A DNA stretch of 64,000 bases from Anaerolineales bacterium. GTDB lineage: Bacteria > Chloroflexota > Anaerolineae > Anaerolineales > UBA11858. The position numbers and the translations under genes are program-made. Each line of letters opens with the position of its first letter. The first letter of the stretch is position 1. Positions 49,796 to 58,046 of this stretch are shown here, in pieces. The notes beneath the pieces are model-generated. The model was not told the origin of the DNA. It made no database searches and was given only the letters and a program-made list of their open reading frames with translations. Location of the stretch: NCBI GenBank assembly GCA_028278545.1, contig JANQED010000115.1:1-64000 (forward strand), read 5' to 3'.

Positions 49796-52297
49796 ATGAA
49801 CAAACCGCGTGGTCTCAAGCATAGGGACATCCAGTTGGATTTGAACTTGTATCGCGTGCAAGTCCCCATTCGGGGACTTGCAGATGTGGCCTTGAGCGTC
49901 GTTGATATCTGGCCGGACGGCGCGGAGCAGACGATTGTACTTGTACACGGGTATGCTGGCTGTGCTGAGACCTGGGAATATCAAATCAATCACTTTGGTC
50001 ACCAATACCGTGTGGTTGTGCCCGATCTGCGTGGTCATGGTCAGAGCGACGCGCCGCTTTCTGAATACACCATGCCCGAGTTGGTCGATGATATCAACAC
50101 GATCGCCGAGACCCTCGATTTGCCGGAGAGATTCGTCCTGGTTGGGCACTCCTTTGGCGGCTCGATCTGCGTCGAGTATGCCACCTCTCACCCCCAACGC
50201 CTGGAAAAGCTCGTCCTGATTGCCACTGCGGGAGAATATCCCCTACCACGTGGGGCATCTTTGCTCTCGCGCGTTCCTGTAGCCGTCTTCCAGCCTTTCT
50301 GGCGTTATCGTCCCCGTTGGAATGCTGAAATCCATGTGATGAAGCGCATGATGCTCAACAATTTGCGTAAATGGCGGGGCTGGTCTCTGTTAGGAGAGAT
50401 CAGCACGCCCACGCTGATCATCACCGGTGAACGAGACCGCTATTTTCCACGCTGGGTCTTCGAGCGGGTGAGCGAATCTATCCCCGGGGCTGAGGTGATG
50501 GATATCGGCGCCTCGAAACACAAGGTTCAGCTTGAGCGCCATCGAGCGGTGAACCGAGCCATTGAGCGGTTTGTCCGGGATGAAGGCCGGGGGAGGCGGA
50601 TGTCGTGGCGAGAACAAGACTTGGAGACGCAATTGATGAGCACGCGTCCCTGGCTGAAGAGCTATGGCAAATACACGCCGTATACCTGCCCGATTCCCCG
50701 CCAACCCTTGTATCGCTTTTTGGAGGCCGCGGCTGACCGCGTGCCCAACCAGGTTGCCACTGTTTTTTATGGCTCGAAGCTGACTTACCGGCAGCTTGAC
50801 CGGCGCGCCAATCAGTTGGCGCATGCGCTGCATGGGCTGGGAGTACGGCCCGGTGACCGCGTGATGCTCGTGCTGCCCAATATGCCGCAGATGATTATTT
50901 CTTATTATGCCATCCTGAAAATCGGTGGCGTGGTGGTTTTGTCGAACCCCGAGGCCAACGCCTCTCAGATTTTGGGACAGATTCAGCAGACACAGGCAAA
51001 AGTTCTAATCACTCTCAAAGAGTTTGGGGGGCTGGCGAAAGAAGTCCAACAAAGCATCCCTCTTAAGGTTGTTCTGGCAGATATCCGCAATGTGCTCACC
51101 GCACGGGTCTATAAACAGCTGCTCGAACGCTGGCAGGCGGCGGGTTTTCGTCCAAAGGGAGAAGTTCCTGAGAGGGATTCAGTCTATTTGATGGATCGAC
51201 TGGTCATGGATGCTTCCCGTGAATCGCCTGGGTATGAAGCCAACGGTGCTGATGCTGCGGCCATTCTGTTCACCAGCGGTACGACTGACGAGCCCAAGGG
51301 CGTTTGCCTGACTCACGCCAATCTTGTCGCTAATTCTCTTCAGACCCGCCACTGGATACCTGAAATCCAATACGGAGAGGAGACATTCCTGGCGGTGATC
51401 CCGTTGACCCATAGCTATGGCATGACCACTGCGATGAACATCCCTATTGCCATTGCTGCTACGATCGTTCTGCTGCCGGTTTTCGAGTTGCAGCAGGTGC
51501 TCGACCATATCAAAGCGTATAAGCCTACCATATTCCCAGGCGTGCCGTCGATTTATGCCTTGATCAATCAGGCTCCCGGGGTGCGGGCCTATGGGTTGTC
51601 GTCGATAAAGGCCTGCATCAGCGGTGCCGCGCCGCTGCCTGTTGAAGTCAAGGAGGCCTTCGAGAAGCTCACCCGCGGCCGTCTGGTGGAGGGCTATGGC
51701 TTGACCGAGGCTTCGCCGGTCACTCATGCCAACCCCTTGACGGATGCCGAAAAGACAGGCTCCATTGGGATTCCCATCCCCAATACCGATGCCAAGATCA
51801 TTGACCTGGTTAGCGGCGAAGACCTGCCTCCGGGCAATGTCGGCGAGTTGTTGGTCAAGGGGCCTCAGGTCATGCCAGGCTATTGGCAGCCTGATCCGAG
51901 CGACGATCCAGAGAGCGTGCTACAGGATGGCTGGCTACGCACCGGCGACGTCGCCGTGATGGATGCTGACGGTTTCTTCAAGATCATCAGCCGCAAGCGT
52001 GATACGATCATGGCGGGGGAGTTCAGCGTTTACCCGCGCGATGTCGAGGAAGTGCTTTATGAGAATAGCAAGGTCTTAGAGGCGGCAGTGGTGGGCGTCT
52101 CCGCTGGGGAGAGTGGGCAAAAAGTCAAGGCCTTTGTAGTGCCGCGGCCAGGCACAAATCTCTCGCAAGAGGAGTTGCTCGATCTTTGCCGTAAGCGTCT
52201 GGATGAATACGCCGTTCCCTGGGAGATCGAGTTCAGAGAAGAACTGCCCAAATCTTTCGTTGGGAAAGTTTTGCGTCGCATGTTGGTCGAGGAATAA
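49796..52297 (+). CDS. Fusion of an alpha/beta hydrolase and a long-chain acyl-CoA ligase
   Basis: 833 residues with two enzymes in one chain. Residues about 40-265 are an alpha/beta hydrolase: oxyanion HGYAG, nucleophile Ser119 in VGHSFGGS, acid in ITGERDRYFP and His in SKHKVQLERH. Residues about 300-833 are an ANL ligase: A3 motif FTSGTTDEPKGVCLTHAN (near 492), A5 VEGYGLTEASPVTHANP, A8 LRTGDVAVMDADGFF, and A10 Lys in KSFVGKVLRRML. The ligase end is that of FadD-type long-chain fatty acyl-CoA synthetases. A hydrolase that frees an acyl chain and a ligase that activates it would be a logical pair; that is inference. The polysaccharide deacetylase starts directly at the stop. Confidence 0.9.
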   Translation: MNKPRGLKHRDIQLDLNLYRVQVPIRGLADVALSVVDIWPDGAEQTIVLVHGYAGCAETWEYQINHFGHQYRVVVPDLRGHGQSDAPLSEYTMPELVDDINTIAETLDLPERFVLVGHSFGGSICVEYATSHPQRLEKLVLIATAGEYPLPRGASLLSRVPVAVFQPFWRYRPRWNAEIHVMKRMMLNNLRKWRGWSLLGEISTPTLIITGERDRYFPRWVFERVSESIPGAEVMDIGASKHKVQLERHRAVNRAIERFVRDEGRGRRMSWREQDLETQLMSTRPWLKSYGKYTPYTCPIPRQPLYRFLEAAADRVPNQVATVFYGSKLTYRQLDRRANQLAHALHGLGVRPGDRVMLVLPNMPQMIISYYAILKIGGVVVLSNPEANASQILGQIQQTQAKVLITLKEFGGLAKEVQQSIPLKVVLADIRNVLTARVYKQLLERWQAAGFRPKGEVPERDSVYLMDRLVMDASRESPGYEANGADAAAILFTSGTTDEPKGVCLTHANLVANSLQTRHWIPEIQYGEETFLAVIPLTHSYGMTTAMNIPIAIAATIVLLPVFELQQVLDHIKAYKPTIFPGVPSIYALINQAPGVRAYGLSSIKACISGAAPLPVEVKEAFEKLTRGRLVEGYGLTEASPVTHANPLTDAEKTGSIGIPIPNTDAKIIDLVSGEDLPPGNVGELLVKGPQVMPGYWQPDPSDDPESVLQDGWLRTGDVAVMDADGFFKIISRKRDTIMAGEFSVYPRDVEEVLYENSKVLEAAVVGVSAGESGQKVKAFVVPRPGTNLSQEELLDLCRKRLDEYAVPWEIEFREELPKSFVGKVLRRMLVEE
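49857..49882 (+). other. Strong hairpin inside the start of the fusion gene
   Basis: Perfect 11-bp stem TGCAAGTCCCC (49857-49867) with GGGGACTTGCA (49872-49882) and loop ATTC, in codons 21-29. No T tract follows, so it is not a normal terminator. It may slow translation or stabilise the message. Confidence 0.55.
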
Positions 52298-53026
52298 ATG
52301 TTTCTTCTCTTTGCTTTGATTGTCGGTTCTATTACCGCCTCGCTATTTGTCCTTTTTGGTAGTTTGGTGCTCCTGCAACCTGAATGGCTCTTCTCTCGGC
52401 TGCGCCAACGCTCGCCTGACGTGTTCTACGCTATGAACACGCAAGAGCGCGTCGTGGCCCTGACAATCGACGACGGCCCAGACCCAGCGACAACGTCTGT
52501 TCTTTTAGATATCCTGAATGAACACGGTGCCCATGCCACGTTCTTTCTGATCACCGACCGTGTCCCTGGGAACGAGGAACTGGTCCAACGCATGATCTCG
52601 GAGGGGCATGAATTGGGCAACCATTTAACAGGTGATGAGGCGAGTATTACCCTGTCGATAGATGAGTTTGAACGTAAGCTGGTCGAGGCTGATGAAGTGC
52701 TTTCTGAGTTTGGAGATGTTCGTTGGTTTCGGCCAGGCTCAGGTTGGTATAACGACGCCATGCTCGGTGTGATCGAGAGACATGGCTATCGCTGTGCCCT
52801 GGGATCGGTTTACCCTTACGACCCCCAGGTTGGTTCGGCGTGGTTTTCGATCCGCTATGTCCTGTGGAAAACAAAACCCGGGGATATCATCGTCCTGCAC
52901 GATTATCAGGCCCGTGGCCGGCGCACAGCTAAGGCGTTGAAGGCCATCCTGCCCGAGTTGGCCCGGCGAGGTTACAAAGTTGTCACTTTATCAGAGTTGA
53001 GTGGCGTTAATGCAATCGAGCAGTAA
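52298..53026 (+). CDS. Polysaccharide deacetylase-like (NodB) protein with altered metal site
   Basis: 242 residues with an N-terminal helix (about 2-28) and a NodB domain. Motif 1 is intact (LTIDDGPDPATTS), as are the RPGSGWYN region and LHDYQAR near the end. Motif 2, usually H-T/S-x-x-H, reads GNHLTGDE: the second His is replaced by Asp, which may still bind a metal or may alter activity. The domain is short for the family. The ATG follows the previous stop with no gap, so it is coupled to the hydrolase/ligase gene. The substrate (glycan or other) is unknown. Confidence 0.85.
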   Translation: MFLLFALIVGSITASLFVLFGSLVLLQPEWLFSRLRQRSPDVFYAMNTQERVVALTIDDGPDPATTSVLLDILNEHGAHATFFLITDRVPGNEELVQRMISEGHELGNHLTGDEASITLSIDEFERKLVEADEVLSEFGDVRWFRPGSGWYNDAMLGVIERHGYRCALGSVYPYDPQVGSAWFSIRYVLWKTKPGDIIVLHDYQARGRRTAKALKAILPELARRGYKVVTLSELSGVNAIEQ

Positions 53027-53137
53027 CGCATTGGTAGATCAGGGAAATATTTCTCATTAGAAAGATATGCAGGCCGTGGAGTGGATTTGGGTTTGTTTGT
53101 AGATGGTATTAAGAATTAGGTCAGAGAGGTTACGTTT

Positions 53138-54154
53138 ATGTTTAAGCAGGATTCGGTTTATGCAGATACCCTGAATTGGTTGTTAGAGCCGGACTCTCCC
53201 GGAGTACGCTATCTGGCGTTGCGTGATCTAGTTGGCCTACTGGCTGACGATCCCGAATTTATCCGTGCCCAACAAGCCGCTCATGAACTTGGCCCTATCG
53301 CCGGGATTTTGGATGAGATGGATGAAGATGGATATTGGGCTGAACCTGGCGCAGGTTACAATCCCAAGTACCGTGCCACGGTCTGGTCGTTGATCACGCT
53401 GGCGCAGCTAGGGGCATCTCCCGAACTCGATGAGCGTATTGCCGTCGCTTGTACCTATTTGTTGGATCACAGCCTGTCTGATAATGGCCAGTTCACAGCT
53501 TCTGGTACGCCCTCGACGACTGCGGACTGCCTGCAAGGCAATATGTGTGCTGCGCTGATCGACTTAGGCTTTGACGACCAACGTCTGGAGAAAGCCTTCG
53601 ATTGGCTGGCGCGCAGTGTGACCGGTGAAGGTATCGCGCCCAATACTGATCGTCAGGCCAGCCTGCGTTATTACGCCGGAAAATGCGGCCCGATATTCGC
53701 TTGCGGTGCCAACAATAAATTGCCCTGTGCCTGGGGCGCGGTCAAGGTGATGTTGGCTCTAAGCAAACTCCCCCCCGAAAAAAGAACCCCTCTTGTCGAG
53801 AGCGCCATCGCTCATGGTGTCGATTTCCTGTTCAGTACCGATCCGGCAGAGGCGGACTATCCGATGGGGCGGAATGACAAACCGAGTGGTAATTGGTGGA
53901 AGTTTGGTTTCCCCGTTTTCTATGTCACCGACCTGTTGCAAAATGTCGAGGCGCTGGTCGATTTGGGGTATGGCGATGATCCGCGCCTGGAACGATCGTT
54001 AGCTCTGGTTCGGGAAAAAGGAGATCAAGAGGGACGCTGGGCTTTGGAATATGACTACAAAGGGAAAACCTGGCTGGATTTCGGCCAAAAGAAGCAACCC
54101 AACAAATGGGTGACCCTGCGGGCTTTGCGGGTGCTGAACAAGGTGGGCGGATAA
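53138..54154 (+). CDS. Alpha-toroid-like protein, squalene-cyclase/prenyltransferase fold type
   Basis: 338 residues, mostly helical, with repeats such as YRATVWSLITLAQLGA, AVACTYLLDHSLSDNGQF and CAWGAVKVMLALSKLP. These fit an alpha/alpha toroid of the squalene-cyclase or prenyltransferase superfamily, without their catalytic Asp-rich motif (DDTA). Several Cys occur in a central block (TADCLQGNMCAAL, GKCGPIFACGANNKLPCAW) and may bind a metal. Similar proteins are often misnamed 'nitrogen fixation protein NifH'. Function unknown. It has its own GAGAGG site and ends at a hairpin (54161-54190). Confidence 0.7.
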   Translation: MFKQDSVYADTLNWLLEPDSPGVRYLALRDLVGLLADDPEFIRAQQAAHELGPIAGILDEMDEDGYWAEPGAGYNPKYRATVWSLITLAQLGASPELDERIAVACTYLLDHSLSDNGQFTASGTPSTTADCLQGNMCAALIDLGFDDQRLEKAFDWLARSVTGEGIAPNTDRQASLRYYAGKCGPIFACGANNKLPCAWGAVKVMLALSKLPPEKRTPLVESAIAHGVDFLFSTDPAEADYPMGRNDKPSGNWWKFGFPVFYVTDLLQNVEALVDLGYGDDPRLERSLALVREKGDQEGRWALEYDYKGKTWLDFGQKKQPNKWVTLRALRVLNKVGG

Positions 54155-54160
54155 ATGAAA

Positions 54161-54190
54161 GTGCCCCGGTCAGGGATTAGACCGGGGCGC
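54161..54190. terminator. Hairpin between convergent genes
   Basis: An 11-bp stem with one G-T pair, centred on GCCCCGGTC (54163-54171) and GACCGGGGC (54180-54188), loop 8 nt. T tracts are weak on both strands. It separates the toroid gene (plus) from the four-helix protein gene (minus). Confidence 0.65.
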
Positions 54191-54220
54191 TAACAGTAAG
54201 AAATCTTTGAGAATCGGTGG

Positions 54221-54943
54221 TTAGAAGCGCGAGCCAGTGTTGCTGTGGTCGCGATTGCCGCTGTTGCGTGAAATGGGAAGATAAGTAGGCTCTTGAGAGG
54301 CACTTTTTGTGTCCGTGTAGCCTGGCTTGGGGGCCGGGTTGAATGAGCGAGCCTCCACCGCACGGCCGACCGGGGTGGAGCGTCGATTGCGACGGCGCGG
54401 GCTTGATGACCGCTGGTGGCTGCTTTGGCGGGTGCCAGCTCGGGCAGCAGCCTGGCTGAAGATGCGGTCTCCGGCGTTAGAGATAGTGCCGATGATCAGC
54501 ACCCGGATCAACCAAACCATGACCGCCACGAAGACCGGCACGGCCTGGAGCAGGGTCTCTTTGGCGACCACGGCGTTGCCCAGGGTCTGGTGGTTGAGGA
54601 TGGCGATGGAGACGCCCCACCAGGTCAGCATGGCGTTCATTAGGGCGGCCAACATCCAGGCCCCGAAGAGATACCAGACCTCGATGGGTTCATTGCGCCC
54701 CCGTTCCGGGGTGAAGAGGCGGGCGATGCCGGCGAAATCGATGCCGCAGAAGGCGATGGAGAGTATGGTGGCCCAGCGGACACCGAGGAATTTGAGGTCG
54801 CCAAGCAGATCGGAGAGGGCGAAATCGGTGGTTGAGTAGTTGAAGACTTCGAAGGCCAGCAGGGCAGTGACGATCAGGGCACCGAAGAGCAGGCCGGGTT
54901 GAATGCGCAGCCGATTTTGAAGAACAGATAGTTGAGATAACAT
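54221..54943 (-). CDS. Four-helix membrane protein with basic disordered tail, behind a LexA-like box
   Basis: 240 residues. Four helices (about 18-34, 55-75, 92-115 and 133-152) form the N-terminal part. The last 85 residues form a Ser/Arg-rich, low-complexity cytoplasmic tail (SSHQRSSSPRRRNRRSTPVG) likely to bind nucleic acid or lipid head groups. I recognise no family. The ATG follows AAAGGAGG. The promoter is close to consensus and contains an inverted repeat that matches the LexA core GAAC-N4-GTTC, so it may be induced by DNA damage. A membrane-bound SOS protein recalls division inhibitors such as YneA or SidA, but there is no sequence similarity to support that. Confidence 0.72.
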   Translation of the reverse strand: MLSQLSVLQNRLRIQPGLLFGALIVTALLAFEVFNYSTTDFALSDLLGDLKFLGVRWATILSIAFCGIDFAGIARLFTPERGRNEPIEVWYLFGAWMLAALMNAMLTWWGVSIAILNHQTLGNAVVAKETLLQAVPVFVAVMVWLIRVLIIGTISNAGDRIFSQAAARAGTRQSSHQRSSSPRRRNRRSTPVGRAVEARSFNPAPKPGYTDTKSASQEPTYLPISRNSGNRDHSNTGSRF

Positions 54944-55010
54944 GATAAACCTCCTTTAACAGGTAAGCAGCAAGGGGCTGCTCGTCGCTTGCGAGGGTAG
55001 TGGTTGGGAT

Positions 55011-55039
55011 AATATAGAACACATGTTCTAATCTGTCAA
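55011..55039 (-). promoter_or_regulatory. Near-consensus promoter of the four-helix protein gene
   Basis: On the minus strand: a perfect -35 TTGACA (55034-55039), exactly 17 nt, and -10 TATATT (55011-55016, 5/6). It is one of the strongest promoters in the window. Such a promoter would be very active unless repressed. Confidence 0.82.
55015..55030. promoter_or_regulatory. LexA/SOS-box-like inverted repeat in the promoter spacer
   Basis: TAGAACA-CA-TGTTCTA: 7-nt perfect arms with a 2-nt centre. It contains GAAC-N4-GTTC, the core of Gram-positive LexA (DinR) boxes, and overlaps the edge of the -10 and most of the spacer. Which repressor binds is inferred. No other such box was found in the window. 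Confidence 0.6.
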
Positions 55040-55055
55040 GGGTATTCGTCGCATG

Positions 55056-55090
55056 AAAAAAACCGGGTTTTGCTACAAAAACCCGGTTTT
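55056..55090 (-). terminator. Terminator of the MBL-sirtuin operon
   Basis: Perfect 13-bp stem, AAAACCGGGTTTT (55059-55071) with AAAACCCGGTTTT (55078-55090), loop 6 nt, followed on the minus strand by a T run. It lies 19 bases after the sirtuin stop and blocks read-through into the next promoter. Confidence 0.92.
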
Positions 55091-55109
55091 CAGCGATGCA
55101 GAGTTGACC

Positions 55110-55880
55110 TCAATCCCAGATCCTGGCGACCAGCCTGGGCAGGATATCCCCCGATAGGCCTTCCAAGGCGTACGTGACTCGCTCGGTGATTGGCGTTGGA
55201 TTCGGATTGATTTCTACAACGGTCGCTTTGGCTTCCAAGGCCATCGCGGGTAGTGAGGCGGCTGGCTGAACGAGCACTGATGTGCCGATAGAGAAGAAGA
55301 TATCGCAACCCTGGGCAGTGGCGATGGCTTGGCGCAGCACATTTAGGGGCAGACTTTCACCAAACCAAACCACGTCAGGGCGAAGAAGCCCTTCACAGTT
55401 ATTTTGCTCGCACTGCGGGAGGGACGTGCTTTTCTCCCAGTGGGTGGCGACGTTTCCGCATTGGGCGCATTTCGTACGCTGGATATTGCCATGCAGTTCG
55501 AGTACATTCTGGCTGCCAGCCTGCTGATGCAGTCCGTCTACGTTTTGGGTGATAAGAGTCAGATTTGCCTTTTGGCCAGCAAGTAGCTTTTCCATCCTGG
55601 CCAGGGCGTAGTGCCCTTCGTTGGGTGTCACATCCCTAATCAGGCTGCGCCGCCACTCGTACCACTCCCAAACTCGCCCGGGATTCTTTTCGAAGGCCTG
55701 GGGTGTGGCTAGATCCTCGGGGCGGTGCTCAGCCCAAAGCCCCGTCTGGGCCTCCCTGAAAGTAGGCACGCCACTCTCTGCGGATGCACCGGCCCCTGTC
55801 AATACGGCAACGCGTTTAGCGGCGCGTAATTTCTCGATCAATCCTTGGGGAATAGTGGGGGCCTCGGCCTGGGGCGTCAT
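55110..55880 (-). CDS. cobB: NAD-dependent protein deacylase, sirtuin
   Basis: 256 residues. The NAD-binding motif is TGAGASAESGVPTFREAQTGLW. The active-site stretch is TQNVDGLHQQAGSQNVLELHG, with the catalytic His at its end. The zinc Cys are in TKCAQCGN and LPQCEQNNCEG. FFSIGTSVLVQPAASLP and VVEINPNPTPI complete the Rossmann fold. It removes acyl groups from lysines, for example to reactivate acetyl-CoA synthetase. Class III or U sirtuin cannot be decided by eye. It follows the MBL gene after 3 bases and shares its promoter. Confidence 0.94.
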   Translation of the reverse strand: MTPQAEAPTIPQGLIEKLRAAKRVAVLTGAGASAESGVPTFREAQTGLWAEHRPEDLATPQAFEKNPGRVWEWYEWRRSLIRDVTPNEGHYALARMEKLLAGQKANLTLITQNVDGLHQQAGSQNVLELHGNIQRTKCAQCGNVATHWEKSTSLPQCEQNNCEGLLRPDVVWFGESLPLNVLRQAIATAQGCDIFFSIGTSVLVQPAASLPAMALEAKATVVEINPNPTPITERVTYALEGLSGDILPRLVARIWD

Positions 55881-55883
55881 ACC

Positions 55884-56795
55884 CTAGACATCCCGGTGCT
55901 TGGTCCAATAGCGTCTGATCCCCTCTGCAGACATCCAGGCCGGGCTGGCTTTTTCGTAGGATTCCAGGGCCTCGCCATCCACGCCGTCCGCGCGAGCGCG
56001 TTCTTCTTCCCATTTGGCGATTGCCCCCTCCAGTGCCTTTACGGTTGGATTTCCTGGCATGATGTTCTCCATCCAGGCTTCGATCTCATCGAGCCCCGCC
56101 TTGACCGCCCCTAAGTGCCGCTGGGGATCGCTGAAAACGCCAAAATGCGTCGGGGCGATGAAGGAGAACTTTTCTGCGGCCAGACGGTTGATGCTCTCGC
56201 GCCACTTTCCAAGGTGGAACTCGGGCGGCGGCGTGGGGATGCGCAGGTGCGCCGGGCCAGGGGAGTACATGCGCACGCCGCCCACATCGCCGGTGAAGCA
56301 CATATCCTCGAAGAGGTAGGCCATGTGGTGATAAGCGTGCCCGGGGGTATCCAGGGCGCGGAAGGCCAGACCCTCGATTTCGATCTCGTCGTTATCGTGC
56401 AGGATCGAGATTTGCTCCTCCGGCACAGGCAGGAACTCCCCCCACAGCTCATCCATCTCGTCCCCGTATATCCGGGAGGCGCTGCGGAGCAGTTTCTCGG
56501 GATTAACCATGTGGGCCGCGCCGACATGATGAACGTGGATGCGCGCTCCCTGGCGGGCGAACCACCCTGCCGCCCCGGCGTGGTCCAGATGAATATGGCT
56601 GACGAGCACATCGGTGATGTCCTTGGGAGTGAGGGCCTGCGAATCCAGGCCCGATTTGAGCGCCTCAAGCGTTGATCCCGGCCCGCACTCCACCAGCACC
56701 CCACCGTGAGCGTGAGGGATTAAGTATGCTGCAATGGCGTTGGGAATCCCCAAGAAGTTTAGGTCGATCGTGTGAACGTTGTGTATCTGGTTCAT
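55884..56795 (-). CDS. Metallo-beta-lactamase-fold hydrolase
   Basis: 303 residues. The metal motif is VLVSHIHLDHAGAAGWFA (H-x-H-x-D-H). Other ligands are in GAAHMVNPEKLL, DTPGHAYHHMAYL and FIAPTHFGVF. The two-metal site looks complete. This glyoxalase II-like or quorum-lactonase-like group acts on many esters and thioesters; the substrate is unknown. It is the first gene of a two-gene unit with the sirtuin and shares a divergent region with the PHP phosphatase gene. Confidence 0.9.
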   Translation of the reverse strand: MNQIHNVHTIDLNFLGIPNAIAAYLIPHAHGGVLVECGPGSTLEALKSGLDSQALTPKDITDVLVSHIHLDHAGAAGWFARQGARIHVHHVGAAHMVNPEKLLRSASRIYGDEMDELWGEFLPVPEEQISILHDNDEIEIEGLAFRALDTPGHAYHHMAYLFEDMCFTGDVGGVRMYSPGPAHLRIPTPPPEFHLGKWRESINRLAAEKFSFIAPTHFGVFSDPQRHLGAVKAGLDEIEAWMENIMPGNPTVKALEGAIAKWEEERARADGVDGEALESYEKASPAWMSAEGIRRYWTKHRDV

Positions 56796-57165
56796 ATTCT
56801 TTGAAGTGGCATGGATGATGGTCTCCTGCTGAAGTGCTGCTGTGGAAAATCAACTGCATGTGGCAAATCTCTGCGATTCTCGCCTTCTCAGTGGCTAATT
56901 TGCCAGCGGTACCTCGCGGGGGGCTGTCAGGTAAATACTGATTTGCTGAGAGGCTATATTGTAGCATGGGAAAAAACAAGCCTGAAAAACCGCTTTCTGC
57001 GGACAGTTTTCGTCCCAATTCAGGTTAACCAAGTTAACAAAATCATAACCAATTCATATAAAGCCCTTAATCGGTTATTAACTCCCGTGCCTAAAATAGA
57101 CATTGAAATTGGTGACCCCTGGTCAAGGTTTGATGGGCAAGCAACAATAACAAAAAGCGTGATAT
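56796..57165. other. Divergent intergenic region between the MBL and PHP genes
   Basis: 370 bases without a supportable gene; frames across it lack start signals. It contains a good plus-strand promoter (57034-57062) and, within the resulting 97-nt leader, a small palindrome TGACC-CCT-GGTCA (57112-57124). For the MBL gene I see no clear promoter. No riboswitch was recognised. Confidence 0.5.
57034..57062 (+). promoter_or_regulatory. Promoter of the PHP-domain gene
   Basis: -35 TTAACA (57034-57039, 5/6), exactly 17 nt, and -10 TATAAA (57057-57062, 5/6). The leader of about 97 nt lacks a strong Shine-Dalgarno sequence near the ATG at 57166. Confidence 0.68.
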
Positions 57166-57969
57166 ATGAACGGACTGACAGACTATCATATCCATTCGAA
57201 GTTCAGCCCTGATGCTGATAACACCATTGACCAGATATGCCGTCATGCGCTGCATATTGGTTTTCAGGAGATTGCGATCACCGAGCACAAGGAGTGGCAT
57301 CCAGACTGGGTGGGCATTTTTCGAGTTGAGGGCTATTTCGAGGTGCTCGAAAGGGCAAAAAAGGAGTATCAGCTCTCCGGGTTGACGCTTTACAGCGGTG
57401 TAGAAGTTGGCAACCCTCACGATTTCCGTGAACAGTATACTGATTTCATCTCAAAGTACCCCTTCGATTTCGTGTTAGCTGCCTTACATTGGCTGAATGG
57501 TGAAAGCATCCATTCGAAAGCCTGTTTTCGAGGGCGCGACCCCAACGAAGTGTACGATCAGTATTTCAAAGAGATCGAACGCATGTCTCGATCATGCCAG
57601 TTCGATATCTTGGTCCATTTTGATCGCATTTTCTGGCAGGGGATGCTCTTGGGTGCTGCACCGGATTTGACCAAGCTTGAGTTATCCATCCGGGCGGCTC
57701 TCTCGGCTTTAGTAGAGCGGGAGCAGGCTTTAGAGCTCAACACCCGCTTCTTGGATCACGAACCTAACTGGAATACGGTCATTCAAACGGTGTTTCAATG
57801 GTTCCATGAAGAAGGGGGGCGGCAGGTCGTAGTCAACTCAGATGCCCACAGGATCGATCAGATTGGTCGAAACTTTGATACGGCCATGAGGATTTTGTCG
57901 AAGACAGGATATGAGCAAGGCATCATCTTCCCGATCACGAAAGATGAGGAACAGGCTTTAGCCATGTGA
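57166..57969 (+). CDS. PHP-domain phosphatase, histidinol-phosphatase-like
   Basis: 267 residues. The metal-binding motif TDYHIHSKFSPDADNTIDQ (H-x-H and Asp) and the following ITEHKEWHP are typical of PHP phosphoesterases. FVLAALHWLNGE, DILVHFDRIFW and VVNSDAHRIDQIG supply further His/Asp ligands. HisK-type histidinol phosphatases look like this, but PHP proteins also dephosphorylate other small molecules, and no his genes are nearby. It is convergent with the S41 protease gene, with a strong hairpin between. Confidence 0.85.
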   Translation: MNGLTDYHIHSKFSPDADNTIDQICRHALHIGFQEIAITEHKEWHPDWVGIFRVEGYFEVLERAKKEYQLSGLTLYSGVEVGNPHDFREQYTDFISKYPFDFVLAALHWLNGESIHSKACFRGRDPNEVYDQYFKEIERMSRSCQFDILVHFDRIFWQGMLLGAAPDLTKLELSIRAALSALVEREQALELNTRFLDHEPNWNTVIQTVFQWFHEEGGRQVVVNSDAHRIDQIGRNFDTAMRILSKTGYEQGIIFPITKDEEQALAM

Positions 57970-57995
57970 TCAGCTTATTTTCTTCTCCTCTTGAT

Positions 57996-58024
57996 GCAGG
58001 CAGCCACACAAAATGGCTGCCTGC
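57996..58024. terminator. Bidirectional hairpin terminator
   Basis: Perfect 11-bp stem GCAGGCAGCCA (57996-58006) with TGGCTGCCTGC (58014-58024) and a 7-nt loop, between the convergent PHP and S41 genes. T tracts are weak, but the stem is very stable. Confidence 0.78.
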
Positions 58025-58046
58025 GCGCTTAAGCCTTTCCCTCGAC

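Noticed and set aside
49796-52297. OleBC olefin-synthesis fusion
   Set aside because: The hydrolase half has a GHSFGG Ser nucleophile, not the Asp of OleB, and no oleA or oleD is nearby.
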